From contig NC_079209.1 of NCBI RefSeq assembly GCF_026745355.1, positions 48,244,961 to 48,308,960 of the forward strand: DNA of 64,000 nucleotides. Direction: 5' to 3'. A program made the translations under genes and the position numbers. Within the stretch, counting starts at the first letter, position 1. Each line of letters begins with the position of its first letter. The notes below the pieces were generated by a model. It was given only the letters and a program-made list of their open reading frames with translations, ran no database searches and was not told where the DNA came from. This document shows, in pieces, positions 22,520 to 33,925 of this stretch. This stretch comes from Beta vulgaris subsp. vulgaris. Lineage: Eukaryota > Streptophyta > Magnoliopsida > Caryophyllales > Amaranthaceae.

Positions 22520-22935
22520 ACTCTTCAAATTAATGCTGTCGGGATGGATGTGTTGAACTTAAATCTATAATTGTGTGTTTTAATTTGCAAAAGCAAAGAA
22601 GATAAGATATTTTTATCATTTAAAGCGATAATAAAGGCTATTTTCAGTCCTTCTTGAGAGAAGGGTTTGAAACCTACTTGCACAAACCCTTTATAGATGT
22701 ACCGATGTCCTTTTTTAATATGTTTTGGTAAGATTTTATTGTGATTTGTGAATAATGATAGAATCAATAGGTTTCGAAAACTGTATATCTTTCTTTTGTG
22801 TTTTAATGATGTAATCATTTTTGAAAATGTTATATTTACTCATTTTATAAACCGAGTCATTTATGATTTCGGGGATCTCCTGATCATCAATGCTTTGCTC
22901 AAAGTCTTCAATAGTATAAACTTCATTTTTCACCG
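22520..22935 (-). pseudogene. Endogenous pararetrovirus-like movement-protein fragment
   Basis: Two overlapping minus-strand frames (22933 to 22736, then 22818 to 22525) look like one protein broken by a frameshift near 22740-22790. The downstream frame has GFVQVGFKPFSQEGL, which resembles the conserved core of Caulimoviridae movement proteins (a VQVxxKPL-type box followed by a Gly-Leu). The upstream frame is acidic and helical, as the N-terminal side is in that family. No reverse transcriptase, coat protein or tRNA-Met site was found next to it. It is an isolated, defective relic. The similarity is from memory and moderate. Confidence 0.4.
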
Positions 22936-23040
22936 GTTTATTGGTTTTACTACTAGTAGAAAAAGAGGGCCAAAGTCCTCTACTATAGAGCTCATAATTT
23001 TGGATAACATACTCAATCCAATTTTAAAAACTTGACTTAG

Positions 23041-23334
23041 TTCAGTCCTGAATTCTACCCCATGCTCAAAAAGACGTGACCAATGGCCTCAATGCCTTTG
23101 TTAGGATTTACTGTCTTGGACAAACTTATGAACAAAAGAGTAATACAAGATAAAAATACAATAGATTAAAACTGGTAAATAATCTATTCAAAGGAAAAAG
23201 TTTTATAAAGAACAAGTAACTTCAATACTTCATAGCTTTGATACTAGGAGCTTAACTTTTGATTGAATTGATCCTTTGACGTACCAAACCAACATGTTTA
23301 TCATGGCATATTGGCATACCCTTGTGCGCAATAT
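23041..23334. other. 3' flank of the ankyrin-PGG gene
   Basis: AT-rich sequence between the relic above and the stop codon of the minus-strand PGG exon. It is presumably 3' UTR and spacer. Confidence 0.4.
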
Positions 23335-26300
23335 TTAAACCTTCCTAATCAAATGCCTTGATCTTTCGAATCTTTTCTTTGATTGACTACTGTCACCTCG
23401 AACCTTTATGTATTGGCTACACTTGGAGTTGACAAACTTTATAAAGGTCTTTATGCTAATATGAGCACGCCCACCATATTTAGCGACAGTTTTGATGGAA
23501 AACTTCCATGTGAGAAGGAAGGTGAGGAATCCAAGTACACAGACAACGATACCTAGCCATAAACTCTTTTGTATAGTAGTCACATACACACCCATTGTGA
23601 ATGTTAGCAGGGTAAGATAGAATGATAAACGAAGCAAGATTATAGAGATATCTAATACCATGAGGGATCCATGAATTTTGCCAATGCCCATCACCCAAAG
23701 GAGTAGGAATAGACAGAGCATTGAGCAGGACATTGCGGTGGTGTTCGCCACGACGAATATAGTAAATGCTGGTTTTGCCATAAGAACAGGAGAACCATCA
23801 TTTTCATCAAATCCACCAGGCACCTGCAACCCAGCTGCGAAAGTTATGGTTGCTAATAAAGCAGCAACCACAGAAAGAGCATTGGCTGAGTCTTTCATTT
23901 CTGTCTTGCGGATACCATATGAGCTTCTAGCTAAGTACACTGCCTTGGGCATTTTCTTTCGGATTAGCTCTATAACCTGTTGTATTCAATGAAAACGATC
24001 AAATGAGAAAAGCGAAGCCAATTTAAGTACCATATACTTCATGTAAAGGACATATTAAGTTTATGGACAGTACATGCATGTGGGTGTGTGTCATGTTATG
24101 TATTTGTAATATAAACAGTGTATATTAGTACTTATAACTATTCTTGTATAATTCCATCCTATGTGTAATAAGATATCTAATCATGAACACATGTAAGAGA
24201 TGATTATTTTCATAAATAGCAAGTGAAAAATTCCTAGTTTACTTTCAGTTAGGCTCCGTTTGGTAGGGCGTAAACCGTTTTCCTCTATTTTCAATTTTAC
24301 ATTATTTGGTTGGCAAAAGAGTGTAAAATCATTTTACCTTGAAGTAAAATTACTCTCCTAGTGATGGAAAACCATTTTCACTTCAAAATTAAGGCGAAAC
24401 TGTTTTCCTTATCTCTCTTGTACACTCATCTCACTACCTCCTTACTTTCCTTTCATTTTCCTTTCATTTCATCATTTTTCTTACAATGAACCAAACAACG
24501 GAAAATTAATTTTGGAATTGTGCTTTTCATTGTAAATTATTTTCCATGAAAATCATTTTACACTAAAAATGTTTTACGCCCTACCAAATGGAGCCTTAGT
24601 CGACAATACTGGATGTGATATGTGGAGGGGAATAGTCCATATATTCAATCCGGAGATGGATAAAACAATGGAAGCAGGGTACACGAGTATATATCACATT
24701 GTTAATTAATACATCACATATAGAAGTACCTCATTTGGGACGTCATGTGATGCAAGTAAATCTGGAATTGTATGACCCTCATTATTAACCAATCCAAGTT
24801 CTCTTTGTTCTTCATCATCTAAACACCTTTGAGTCAATACAATAGCAGCAACAGTGTTTTGAGTTTTAATGGCGTAATGGAGTGGTGTGTTTCCTTCATA
24901 ATCTTGCACTAGTCTCTGAGCATCCGCTTCAGGGATTTCAAATAACTGCTTCCCTGTATTCTCAAAACTCCCGGCTAAACTCTCATCAATATCTTCACCT
25001 GTAAAACGCAAGAGATGCAAAAATGTCCGGCCACTTGGGTCTCTGAGATACGCTGATTGTGGACGATATAAGAGTATAGCTTGTGCAACCTGAAGACGAC
25101 CTGATCTTGCTGCACTTAGCAACGGTGTAAGACCGTCATCATCTCGCATGTATGCTGCTTGATTACTCTTTTTAAGCAATGTGTCCACAAACTCTTCTAC
25201 ATGGTCACCATCACCTAGATGGAATAGTTATTTAGACTATGAACAAGAACAACAGACAGGGTACTATAAAAAAATTAAGCTAATATTAGAATTTACATGG
25301 AGTATATTAAAACTACAAGCTATTAAAATTATCAAAGCTATCCTATACAATACCCCAACAACCCGTTTGGTAAGAGGTGTTGAAACCCATTGAAAGTCTA
25401 CTTGTGAGTGTCCCACATTGAAAAAAGATGAGAGCATAAACCACTTTATAAGATGAGTTACTCTTCCTATCACCAATTGGTTTTAAGATGGAACCTCCTA
25501 ACTTGTAAGTGAGCTAAACTCTAGACGATTCTATACATTTCTGTTGGCTAGCGAAAACCTGTATATTATTAGTTATTGCCAATATAGTGGGTAAACAACT
25601 AATTTTTCCAATTTTTAGGTCTTTTGACATATGATTTTAGCATATTCAATGAAGATTGAGTGCAATATCTTGATTATACATGTTTGTAGAATCTTACGAT
25701 TCTACGATTCGATTCTAAAGGTTGTTTTCGATTCAAACTAGAATCTCGATTTTAACAACATTGAGTGGCAAGATATCGATTTTGTTCCTAAAATCTCATT
25801 ATTATACATTACCATTTAGGAAGGTGATATTGGGTGGTAATAAAAATTTATAAATGCAAATTCATATTTTGTGATAAAGTTTCATTCCCATGGTCATTGG
25901 CATGAGAACTTCTTTACAACTTTACACTAAATTTCATTAGCATTAGCACCATTTATGACCACTAACCAAACAGACCACAAATATTATTTCTCGGTAGACT
26001 AAATTGATAAGAGACTTACTGTTTGAAAAACCATTCTTGGCAAAAGAATGTAATGGAGTATCACCCAAGTCATTAACACGAGAAGCAGCCTCAGTGTCGC
26101 AACCGAGCAAAGCATTTGCCGCTTCCAAGTTACCAGTTTGTAAAGCCTCATGAATCGGGAAACTGCCCTTGTAATTTTTCACAGCCCATGGTGCAACATG
26201 GAAAGCTTTCGTACTCTCCTCCAGTGCTTGGAGAAAAGCTTTTGATGCCTTTATTAATGATTCCAGTGATGATACACCACTCTTCCACTTAGCAGCAAGA

Positions 26301-26635
26301 TGAAGTGGAGTATCTCCGTTATTATCTGGTCGCATGCTCAATATTGGGTATTTTTGTAGAGCAATCTCGATGAATTGCTCTACATTTGTTTTTCCACCAT
26401 GTCGGAGGGCTATGTGAATCATATTGCTTCCACCTGGTGTTTGACTGCAGAAGTAGGCTTCAGGAAGTATGGGTGGTCTACTTTCAGCATCGTTTGTTGT
26501 AGCATCATTACTAATTGATTCAAATATTTGATAGTCTCCATTTACTGCTGCCCAGTAGAGCTCGTCATCCATCACTTTGTCGATTAATTCTCTCTCTTTC
26601 ACATAGCTTCTACTCACTAATGATTGCAGTTCTTT
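23335..26635 (-). CDS. ACD6-like ankyrin repeat protein with PGG domain (terminal module)
   Basis: Three exons: 26020-26635, 24730-25214, 23335-23976. Exon 1 opens in frame with KELQSLVSRSYVKERELIDKVMDDELYWAA and carries ankyrin repeats (GGSNMIHIALRHG, NGDTPLHLAAKW, GSFPIHEALQTGN, GDTPLHSFAKNG). Exon 2 continues with DDDGLTPLLSAARSGR and EGNTPLHYAIKTQN. Exon 3 is the PGG domain: KDSANALSVVAALLATITFA, the signature QVPGGFDENDG, and four membrane segments with a basic C-tail. This is the plan of ACD6/ITN1-type plasma-membrane proteins in salicylate-dependent immunity and stress. If it is a separate gene, translation would start at the methionine of MDDELY in exon 1 (the frame is open upstream to the acceptor at 26636). 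No damage seen. Confidence 0.85.
24252..24595. mobile_element. Tourist-like MITE with TTA duplication, in an intron
   Basis: Inverted ends GGCTCCGTTTGGTAGGGCGT and ACGCCCTACCAAATGGAGCC with TTA on both sides (24249-24251, 24596-24598), the Harbinger-type duplication. 344 bp, inside the intron before the PGG exon. Confidence 0.85.
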
Positions 26636-26710
26636 CTGTGAAAAGTAGTAGAAAAAAAGGATTAAGTTGAGTTTATCCTATTCTTGCAAAAAGAATACTG
26701 TAAAGTAGAA

Positions 26711-26815
26711 TTGGTGTATAAAGAAATAGTATTTTTGTGTAAAAAAGTAGTGTTTGCGTTGTTTTTCTCTTATTTTACTACTTTAGAAATACAAACACTA
26801 TCTCTTTACACCCAC
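26711..26815. repeat. Short foldback sequence
   Basis: GGTGTATAAAGAAATAGTA on the left pairs with ACTATCTCTTTACACC on the right around a short loop, and AGTAGTGTTTG/TACTACTTT give additional imperfect pairing. It lies in the intron between E2 at 27148 and E1 at 26635. Probably a small MITE. Confidence 0.45.
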
Positions 26816-27147
26816 ACGCTATATTTTGTGTGCTATGTTAGATACATATAACATGCACGATTACACCATACATTAAAATTGTTGACCTAACAATGATACT
26901 AATTAATAGGCTTTTAATCATAGAATTTGAAAGTCAAATGATATTAATTTGATATTTCAAAACTTAATATCCAAAGGTTACAGAACGGAGGTAGTATATG
27001 GTAAGTTTTGTTGTCAAATGGTAAAAGGTACATTAATCAAAGTGTAGTTTGTGAACAGTGAGAGAAAGTCAAAATGGTGATACTATTTTGGTACAGATGA
27101 AATTAAGCAATATATGAACGAAAGAGTAAAAATAGTATGCACCATAC

Positions 27148-27617
27148 CGTGGCAGGTATATGGGCTCGTGACGAGACTAGATCAAAAACTGAGTGACCAT
27201 CATTGTTGACGATATCCAATTCTCGTTTATTTTTCGACTGGAGGCATTTTTCCATGAGAAATTTTGCTTTAGTGAAATCGCCATCAATAATGGATAAATG
27301 TAGCGGTGTGTTCCCATCTACGTTTTGTTCTATCCTAAGGTCATCAACACCGGGATGTTTGAAAAATTCGTTCCACACTGGCAATATATCTTTTATGTCA
27401 TCAACAAGATCTACAACCAAACCCCTCAAGTGGTGCAGAACTGTTCTACCCTTATTGTCTGGGATTCCAATCGAACGAGGGCATTGTCCAATAAGAAATG
27501 TTGCCACTCCAAGGCGTCCATGTCGCAGTGCTCTTAAAACTGGAGTGAAGCCCTCTAAATCTTGAATGTACACAAGTGACTGCATCTGTTCAGACAAGTT
27601 CTCTAGGTAATTCTTTG
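27148..27617 (-). CDS. Ankyrin exon, E2 type
   Basis: Acceptor GTGTTGCAG at 27618-27619 and donor GCCACG|GTATGG at 27148/27147. Phase 1 in, 0 out, 470 nt. It contains IQDLEGFTPVLRALRHGRLG and VDGNTPLHLSIIDGDFTKAK, homologous to the E2 exons at 24730, 33328 and 54032. It joins in frame to E1 at 32265 (4.6 kb upstream) and to E1 at 26635 (512 bp downstream). No stop, no frameshift. By itself it has neither a start nor a PGG exon. Confidence 0.75.
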
Positions 27618-27935
27618 CTGCAACACATAATATATATATAGCATAAGTGCATAACATAATTAGTAGCTATAAAACACAATTGTAATATATTGGAAAATAA
27701 AGAGTTGTGATTATGATGGTGAAACTTTGTTGGTTGATTTAGACGATAGATTAGTCAAAAGAAATTTTATCGACGTCATTTTCTTTCTCATACCAAATGT
27801 ACTATTTCCTAAGTTTCTTTCTATTTGCCACACTTCTCTTAAATTGTCATACGTTACATCTTTTAAATGGACTTATTTTTACCGCTAACCTACCAACATA
27901 CAACCCTTAAAAGGGGTGTTCCCCACTTTCTAACT

Positions 27936-28240
27936 TTCCCTGATCAAACTAGAAGTTACTAAGAAACTATGCATAGCACTAAATAAGAAGCCGTCAAATA
28001 CACCAGCTATTCCTAACATGTGAAGTGGGTGCATAAGGATGTTGTGCTCAGCCTGGAATACAATCATAAAGTTAAAAATTCCAGAGATTCCTTGAGACAT
28101 ACCATCAGAAAAGCTTCCTTGACCAATTGAGTAGATCACGAAAACAACATGCAGTAGCCGCTGCAACCGGAGCTATGCGCATACCTAAATGGAAACTAAG
28201 TTCCCACCCACGACCCATATAACAAGCTACACCAAGTAAG
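27936..28240 (-). pseudogene. psbA: Nuclear plastid DNA: psbA (D1) fragment
   Basis: The minus strand encodes a run of photosystem II D1: CYMGR...WELSF, then [27 protein letters not shown] and [11 protein letters not shown] gap and a frame change near 28140-28180 remove residues between the arginine-proline region and the alanine-rich helix. Several substitutions are at positions invariant in D1. Both ends stop inside the gene, so this is a transferred plastid fragment, not a plastid contig. It lies within the 4.6 kb interval between ankyrin exons. Confidence 0.9.
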
Positions 28241-28618
28241 TTATATTCACAAAGTGATGATCCACCACTTTATGTCAACCATTCTCAAAAGTTTCTCACA
28301 TTGTTTATGTTCCATGTGTAAATATATGGAAGTATTATTATATTTAAGCAGATTGACTTCATAATATTCAGTAGAATTTTTTTTTATATAAAATGTATAT
28401 GTCTTGGCATCAGTGGAGGACTGACATTGAGACAATTAGTGACACTTGATACGTCAAAAATGTTTTAACAAAATTTTCAATAAGCCATTAAAAAAATTTA
28501 AAAATTGTCTCGAATGTTGATTTCGCAACCCCAAGTTACCAATATTAAGGTTGAGACACTAACAAGTAACACCCCATAATAAACATCTTAGGTCTGCTAC
28601 TACTTACCATTGACTTTT

Positions 28619-28965
28619 AGAGCTTGTTTGGTTTACTATTTTTAGGGTCCAAGAAACGAAATCAATTACCAATTTTCTTTCTTCATGTTTGGTTCAACCC
28701 CTCACAAATCCATTATCATTACTTGGTGGTAATGGTCTTCCTCAATTTTGTTACCACCTCCTCCCCCTCAAGTAATAAAATACTTTAGTGGTGGTAATGA
28801 TTACCATTCCATTTCCATTTTCATGACTTGAACCAAATACCCAATTACAAGATAATGAATGATAAAAGAGGTATGGAAACGTTTTTTTAGGAAGGAAAAG
28901 GTGGTTACCAGAGCTAATACCTAAAATGGTGTCCTTACGCCACCCTCCAATCATCATTTTAATCA
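28619..28965. mobile_element. Degenerate Tourist-like MITE
   Basis: It begins AGAGCTTGTTTGGTTTAC and has internal ATTACCA/TGGTAAT complementary blocks (CATTATCATTACTTGGTGGTAA against GTGGTAATGATTACCA). The right terminus was not identified confidently. Confidence 0.35.
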
Positions 28966-28998
28966 AGGAATTGAAGTTACAATTTTTAATGAAATAAA

Positions 28999-29581
28999 CT
29001 AGTTATTAGACCCGGGCTATGTCCCGTGAAAGAAAAAATTTCATTTATTAATATAATACTTTATGATAATAACAATAAATACAACTTAGCCTAGTGGTTA
29101 AGACTGTAGTATATGTACTTGAGGTCTCGGGATCAAACCCTATATACTACGCAATTTCTAAATTTTTTAATTGTACATAGATTACATGAACTAAAACTCC
29201 CTAGGGGTAGTACTGTAGTGGTCAACACTGCTCTTCAAATGGTATCATGCATACATAATTAATTTTAATGAACATGCAAATTTATTTATTTTTAAAGATG
29301 CAATGGATATGTTTAATAGCATGCATTAACTAATTACAACACATATTTTTAATTTTGTGGAAACATGGATCACTAAGAGATTTTAGATGAGATGGTGATT
29401 ATTTGAAAACCCTTACATAAGGTCAAGGGTTCGAGCCCATGCTTCAGCATATTTATTTTTTAAATAATGACCACTTGACTTTGTTGGTTAACAGACTCGT
29501 GGCAAAATTCTGGTGGCAGGAGGAGAGTGCCACGTGGCACATCGACGTTGTTACGCACGCCTTTTAATATATATGTATAGA
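28999..29581 (-). mobile_element. Non-autonomous Helitron with tRNA-like interior
   Basis: On the minus strand it starts TCTATACATATATATTAAA and ends with a GC hairpin (CGGG-ACATAG-CCCG) 12 bases before a CTAG terminus, with A and T as flanking bases: the Helitron rules. A diverged relative lies at 54583. On the plus strand the interior holds two tRNA-like boxes: TTAGCCTAGTGGTTAAGAC with GGGATCAAACCCT, and later GGGTTCGAGCCC, suggesting captured tRNA/SINE sequence. Confidence 0.65.
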
Positions 29582-29639
29582 TACCAATTAGAAGAAAGGG
29601 TAACAAGGAATATGCATATTTTCCTCGTTGTCTGTTTAA

Positions 29640-29880
29640 TAAGAAACTAGTTATATATGCATGGGATGCGTGTCAAAGCAAATAGAAATTAACTTGAAAT
29701 TTTATTGAACTGCTACTTAATTTAGCCTTATTTCTTTTATGTTTAAGATGAGAATGATTGTTTTTTATATGAAGCCATACTTATAATTTAGGATAGACAA
29801 CAAGTCTTCCCCTTTTCCCTTATAAGTATAACTAGCCTCATGTACACGCAGTGCGTGTGTTAATTTCAAAATTTGTTATT
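29640..29880. other. Two further Helitron-type 3' ends
   Basis: On the minus strand, ACACGCACTGCGTGT hairpin plus CATGAGGCTAG near 29830-29862, and ACGCATCCCATGCAT near 29660 followed by AACTAG, both look like Helitron termini. 5' ends were not found, so extents are unknown. Confidence 0.35.
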
Positions 29881-30257
29881 CAATTATATACTTTATTTGT
29901 ACTATATATATTATTAAACTTAAAATGTGAAAGATTAATAAATAGATGAATTTAAATACATTTATTCGGTAATGTAAAAAACTAAAAAAAGTTGTGAGTT
30001 ATTTTTAGTATTAATCTTTTGTGAATGAATTTTGAGCAGAACAGAAATAATGAGTTGGTTTGGCTGAATTAAATAGTATCAAAGGTAGTGAGTGTTTCAA
30101 ACTTCACGTAGACATCGTATATATCATATTCTCTTAAAACACGAAATTTACTAAAAGCAACCTAGCTTCCTGGCTGTGGCATGTCCAGCACCCCGTGTCC
30201 AATCTTGGGCAGTAACATTTTGCTCCTTCATTGACTTCTTGTATCCGACGCTACTAA

Positions 30258-31555
30258 CGTCCTAAATACATATTTTTATACCGTATCTTATATATTCTCT
30301 TTTGTTCTTCCTTTACCTTCCTCCCCCTCACTTCCCCTCCCTCTTTCCCTTCTTCTTCCACTACCACCCCTGGAGTCGCCGTTGCGGCCACCAACACAGT
30401 CCACCATGCCCCAACACCAATCCACCACCACCTCCAAAAACACACAAAAATTATCTAGTGAAAGCCCCAATCCCAAATTCTTACTATAAAATGAAATAAA
30501 TGCTAATCAAACATTAACATTGGCTTCCACAAATCCTCACAAATTCACACTCCGAATCCCAAATTCCACGCCTCGAATCACATTTTACCATAATTCGTGA
30601 TTGATATATTTTTTTTAAAATATGGTGAGGCGTCCATGGTAGACGCCCCACCTTATGACAATACTATAGGTGCAGGTTTCTACCATGGACGCTTGTGCCT
30701 GTGGTGGGGCATCCATGATGGACTCTCCACCATATATATATTTTTTGAATTCAATTTTTGGGTTGTCGGTGAAAATTTCAAAGCTCACTAGAGGAGATGA
30801 TGTGTCATTGGAGTAGGGATGGCAATGGGTCCTGGACCCGACCCAGACCCGCTAGGACCCGACCCATTTATAATAGTCTGGGTCCAAAAATTTTAGACCC
30901 AATGGGTCCGGGTCGGGTCTGGGTCCCGAAAAGCATGGTTCGGGTCCGGGTCCGGGTCGACATATGCTAGACCCAGGCCCTCCCCATGGACCCATTTACA
31001 ATATTTTTTTAGAATATTTTTTTTACCTAAACTCTAAAATTTTGTGAGTTATGATTTTGTGAACTCATTAGTGTTGTAACTCCACTAAGACATGTCACTT
31101 TGTAAGTTGTAACATTTTAATATTTTACGATTTAATTCTTAAAAAAAAAAAAATTGGAGAATGCTTTAACCATGGTGTACAAGAACCTATTTATATTAGG
31201 GCGAAATTTTTTGATTACATATATTTAAAAATGTGATGCAAACTTAAAACTAAGAAGGACCCATTTAGGACCCAGTAAGGACCCATGGACCCGCTAGACC
31301 TAGCGGATCTGGGTCTGGGTCTGAAAAATCTAGACTCAACGGATCTGGGACGGGTCTGGGTCTGTAAAAAAATCTGGACCCAGACCCAGACCCGCCCCAT
31401 TGCCATCCCTACATTGGAGGGCTGATGCTCGTCAGAAAACTGGTTGTCGTGGTGGTTCCGTTGGTGCAATTCATAGTGGTAGTGGAGAATGAGGGGAAGG
31501 GAGGAAAAGGGTAGGAAAAGGATATGCTAATATCGTATAAAAGTATGTATTTAGA
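30258..31555. mobile_element. Foldback (Mutator-like?) element with ~120-bp inverted ends
   Basis: The left end (CTAAATACATATTTTTATAC, then a CT-rich stretch to CCACTACCACC at 30368) is the inverted complement of the right end (GGTAGTGGAGAATGAGGGG ... TAAAAGTATGTATTTAG). Long inverted repeats of this kind suggest a MULE. A flanking 9-bp duplication could not be matched, so outer limits are open. A complete hAT lies within it. The middle has CCATGGTAGACGCCCCACC-type words in alternating orientation. Confidence 0.5.
30814..31411. mobile_element. Non-autonomous hAT element, perfect 8-bp TSD
   Basis: 598 bp with ends TAGGGATGGCAATGGG and CCCATTGCCATCCCTA, flanked by CATTGGAG at 30806-30813 and 31412-31419. 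The interior consists of GGACCCGACCC/GGGTCTGGGTC words. Confidence 0.9.
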
Positions 31556-31749
31556 TTTTTAGTAAGTAATTTTAGGGCAACATTTAGCAACTCAGTTTCT
31601 TTTTCTTCTTTAGTGCATTAAATATACACATTCTTCCCAATTTAGTACATACACGTCCGTAGGAAGAGAATCATACTCATGATACACATGACGGACTAGA
31701 TTATGTACACCGAGACCAATACCAATGAACATGTACCAACTAGAGATGT

Positions 31750-31872
31750 ACATATGTTCATTTGGCTTGTTGAGCATGTACATTATATATGTTCATCCGA
31801 CTTGTTATCTATATACATTTGACTTATTATCCATGTACATTTAACTTGTTATCCATGTACATTTGCACACCA
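31750..31872. repeat. Short minisatellite, ~24-bp unit
   Basis: Four to five imperfect copies of CATGTACATTTGACTTGTTATC between 31750 and 31872, with drift between units. Confidence 0.6.
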
Positions 31873-32264
31873 TACTCTATGTACTAGCATGTGGACCGAG
31901 CTTTGGACATTATTGTTTCACATTCTTTCTTTAACGCATCAGGCATTTCTAGCCGTGCCTAATCCCATTCCTTTCTTGTCTTCGTTGGTTTACTTTATCA
32001 TTTTATTTATATTTTATTCTTTTTTGTTATAATTTGCTTAATATTTTGGGTCAAAGCCTAGTATGAAGTTCAGCTTTCTTCATGTTCTATTGTGTCTCGT
32101 CCTTTATTGTGTGTAGGGCAAATGAAGAGTAAAATCTTGATTCTTGTAGAAAATATTGGTGCTGGCTATATAAGCTCTCTCAGGTGAAGGCGGCAGCAAG
32201 AGAGAAAAGATTGTAAAAGAACAATTTGTGAGTGCAAATAAAGAACAAATTAAAATGAACTCAC
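31873..32264. other. Intronic or intergenic sequence before the E1 donor
   Basis: AT-rich, without recognised repeats. On the minus strand it follows the E1 donor at 32265. Confidence 0.35.
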
Positions 32265-32799
32265 CAGTGTTATTGGCATATCTTGCTATGACATGAAGAA
32301 CAGTCTCACCACGGTCATTAACATCTTTAATGTCTTTGCCATTTAGAAGTTCCGCTGAAAATATAACTTTGTAATTACACAATCGTGCAGCTTCATGTAG
32401 ATACGTATTTCCTTTTGAATTTCTCACCTTCCATGGTGCAGGACCTTCTAGATAATATTCATTCTTATTAAATATCCAAGTATTGAGACAAAGTTCCAAG
32501 AAAGTGAATGCTTCATTAGTGAAAAGCCCAGCAGCGAGATGTAGAGGCGTATCGCCTTTCGAGTCTTTCCAGCTCATAAGCATATGACTACCATCGAGCA
32601 CACATTCAATGAGGGGTATATGATGATGCCGAAGGGCTATGTGAAGGATATTACTTCCATCATGGGATTGACAATCCAATGAAAACCAACGATCTACAAG
32701 TCTTAATTTTTCAATGTAACCCACATCTCCTTTTGTTGCTGCCTCATAAAGATTATCATCCATTATGCGTACAAGACCAGCTTGTTCTATTAGTTCTTT
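32265..32799 (-). CDS. Ankyrin exon, E1 type
   Basis: Starts after acceptor CTTGACAG in phase 0 with KELIEQAGLVRIMDDNLYEAA and ends at donor AACACTG|GTGAGT in phase 1, 535 nt. Repeats: DGSNILHIALRHHH, KGDTPLHLAAGLF, KGNTYLHEAARLC and RGETVLHVIARYAN. It lies 528 bp from the upstream E2 at 33328, an ordinary intron size with no room for separate gene ends. If it were a first exon, translation could begin at MDDNLYEAA (32763). Intact. Confidence 0.75.
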
Positions 32800-33327
32800 C
32801 TGTCAAGATAAAGCAACAAGCAACTATTATAAACTGACAAACGACATTCCAGAGGAATATATAAGTGAGTTCATATGAGAATGCATACTTACATGAGAAA
32901 TGAGAATGAATTTTACGTGCTATAACTCTTATGAATAAGTGATGTAACTCTAATGAAAAAGTGAGTTAACTCCAAAATAAAGAATATTAGAAAAAAAATT
33001 CAAAACAATATTGTTTTTTTTGGCTCAAAATTATTTAGGAGGGTATAACTCTAATAAACAAGTGTTGTAACTATAATCCAATCATGTGGTTGAGATTCAT
33101 TCTCATTTATCATGTAAGGAACATTCTCATGTGATTTTACTCATATATATATTATAAAGAAATAAAGTAATCTTGCCATGGATTGGTAACTCATATAAGA
33201 CAGATAAAGAGAAAGTGATATTCAGTATTTTATCCCTTCAATACTTATTATATATTCTCTGTATCTTTCTTATGAGGGTTGCCAACCCTTAAGATGAATC
33301 TATCATTGTCGGTAAAAGAGTACATAC

Positions 33328-33830
33328 TAGGTTTACTGGAACGCCTTGTTCACTTGTAATTAAGTGCATGATTGACTTTCCCTGCTTGTTCCTTGTACCC
33401 TTCAACGCCCTTGTAAAACTTGATGATTTTACCTTGACATAATGGCTAAATAAATAATGTGCAACCTCAAAGTTGTGATTCATGATGGCAAGATGTAATG
33501 GTGTGTTTCCATCATCATCTTGTGGTAATATCAACTCATCAGCTCCAGGAAATCTGCTAGGGATCATTTCCCAAAATTGTATTAACCTTTCCAAGTCAGC
33601 CACCCTACTGAAGGCTGAAGTACATAGATGGTGCATCACATTTCTACCTTTATAATCACTAATTTTTACTGATTTAGGATAATTGCCATTAATATCAAAA
33701 ACTAGTTTAACCCGACCAGAGTGCGCCGCTCTTAAAAGAGGGGTTAAGCCATCTACGTCACGAATATACGCAGCACTTTCGCAGTCATCTAGCATCATAT
33801 GCTTGCTGTCCCTTTCTTTCACATCAAGCC
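33328..33830 (-). CDS. Ankyrin exon, E2 type
   Basis: Acceptor CTTTGTAG at 33831-33832, donor AACCTA|GTATGT at 33328/33327. Phase 1 in, 0 out, 503 nt. Contains IRDVDGLTPLLRAAHSGR, KGRNVMHHLCT and DGNTPLHLAIMNHNFEV, then KQGKSIMHLIT. It fuses in frame with E1 at 46630 (12.8 kb upstream, filled by the nested Copia) and E1 at 32799. Intact. Confidence 0.75.
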
Positions 33831-33925
33831 CTACAAAGGCAGAATTACAAGTTATTTTTCTTAGAAGAATATCTCAATCACGTGTTTTTCCCTTTCAACT
33901 TATATAAACTACTTCCTCAGTTATA

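Noticed and set aside
27203..27565. 120-codon plus-strand frame
   Set aside because: Antisense shadow of the ankyrin E2 exon at 27148-27617.
29088..29150. Possible tRNA gene (TTAGCCTAGTGG...GATCAAACCC)
   Set aside because: Acceptor and anticodon stems do not pair and it is repeated inside Helitrons, so it is treated as captured tRNA/SINE sequence.
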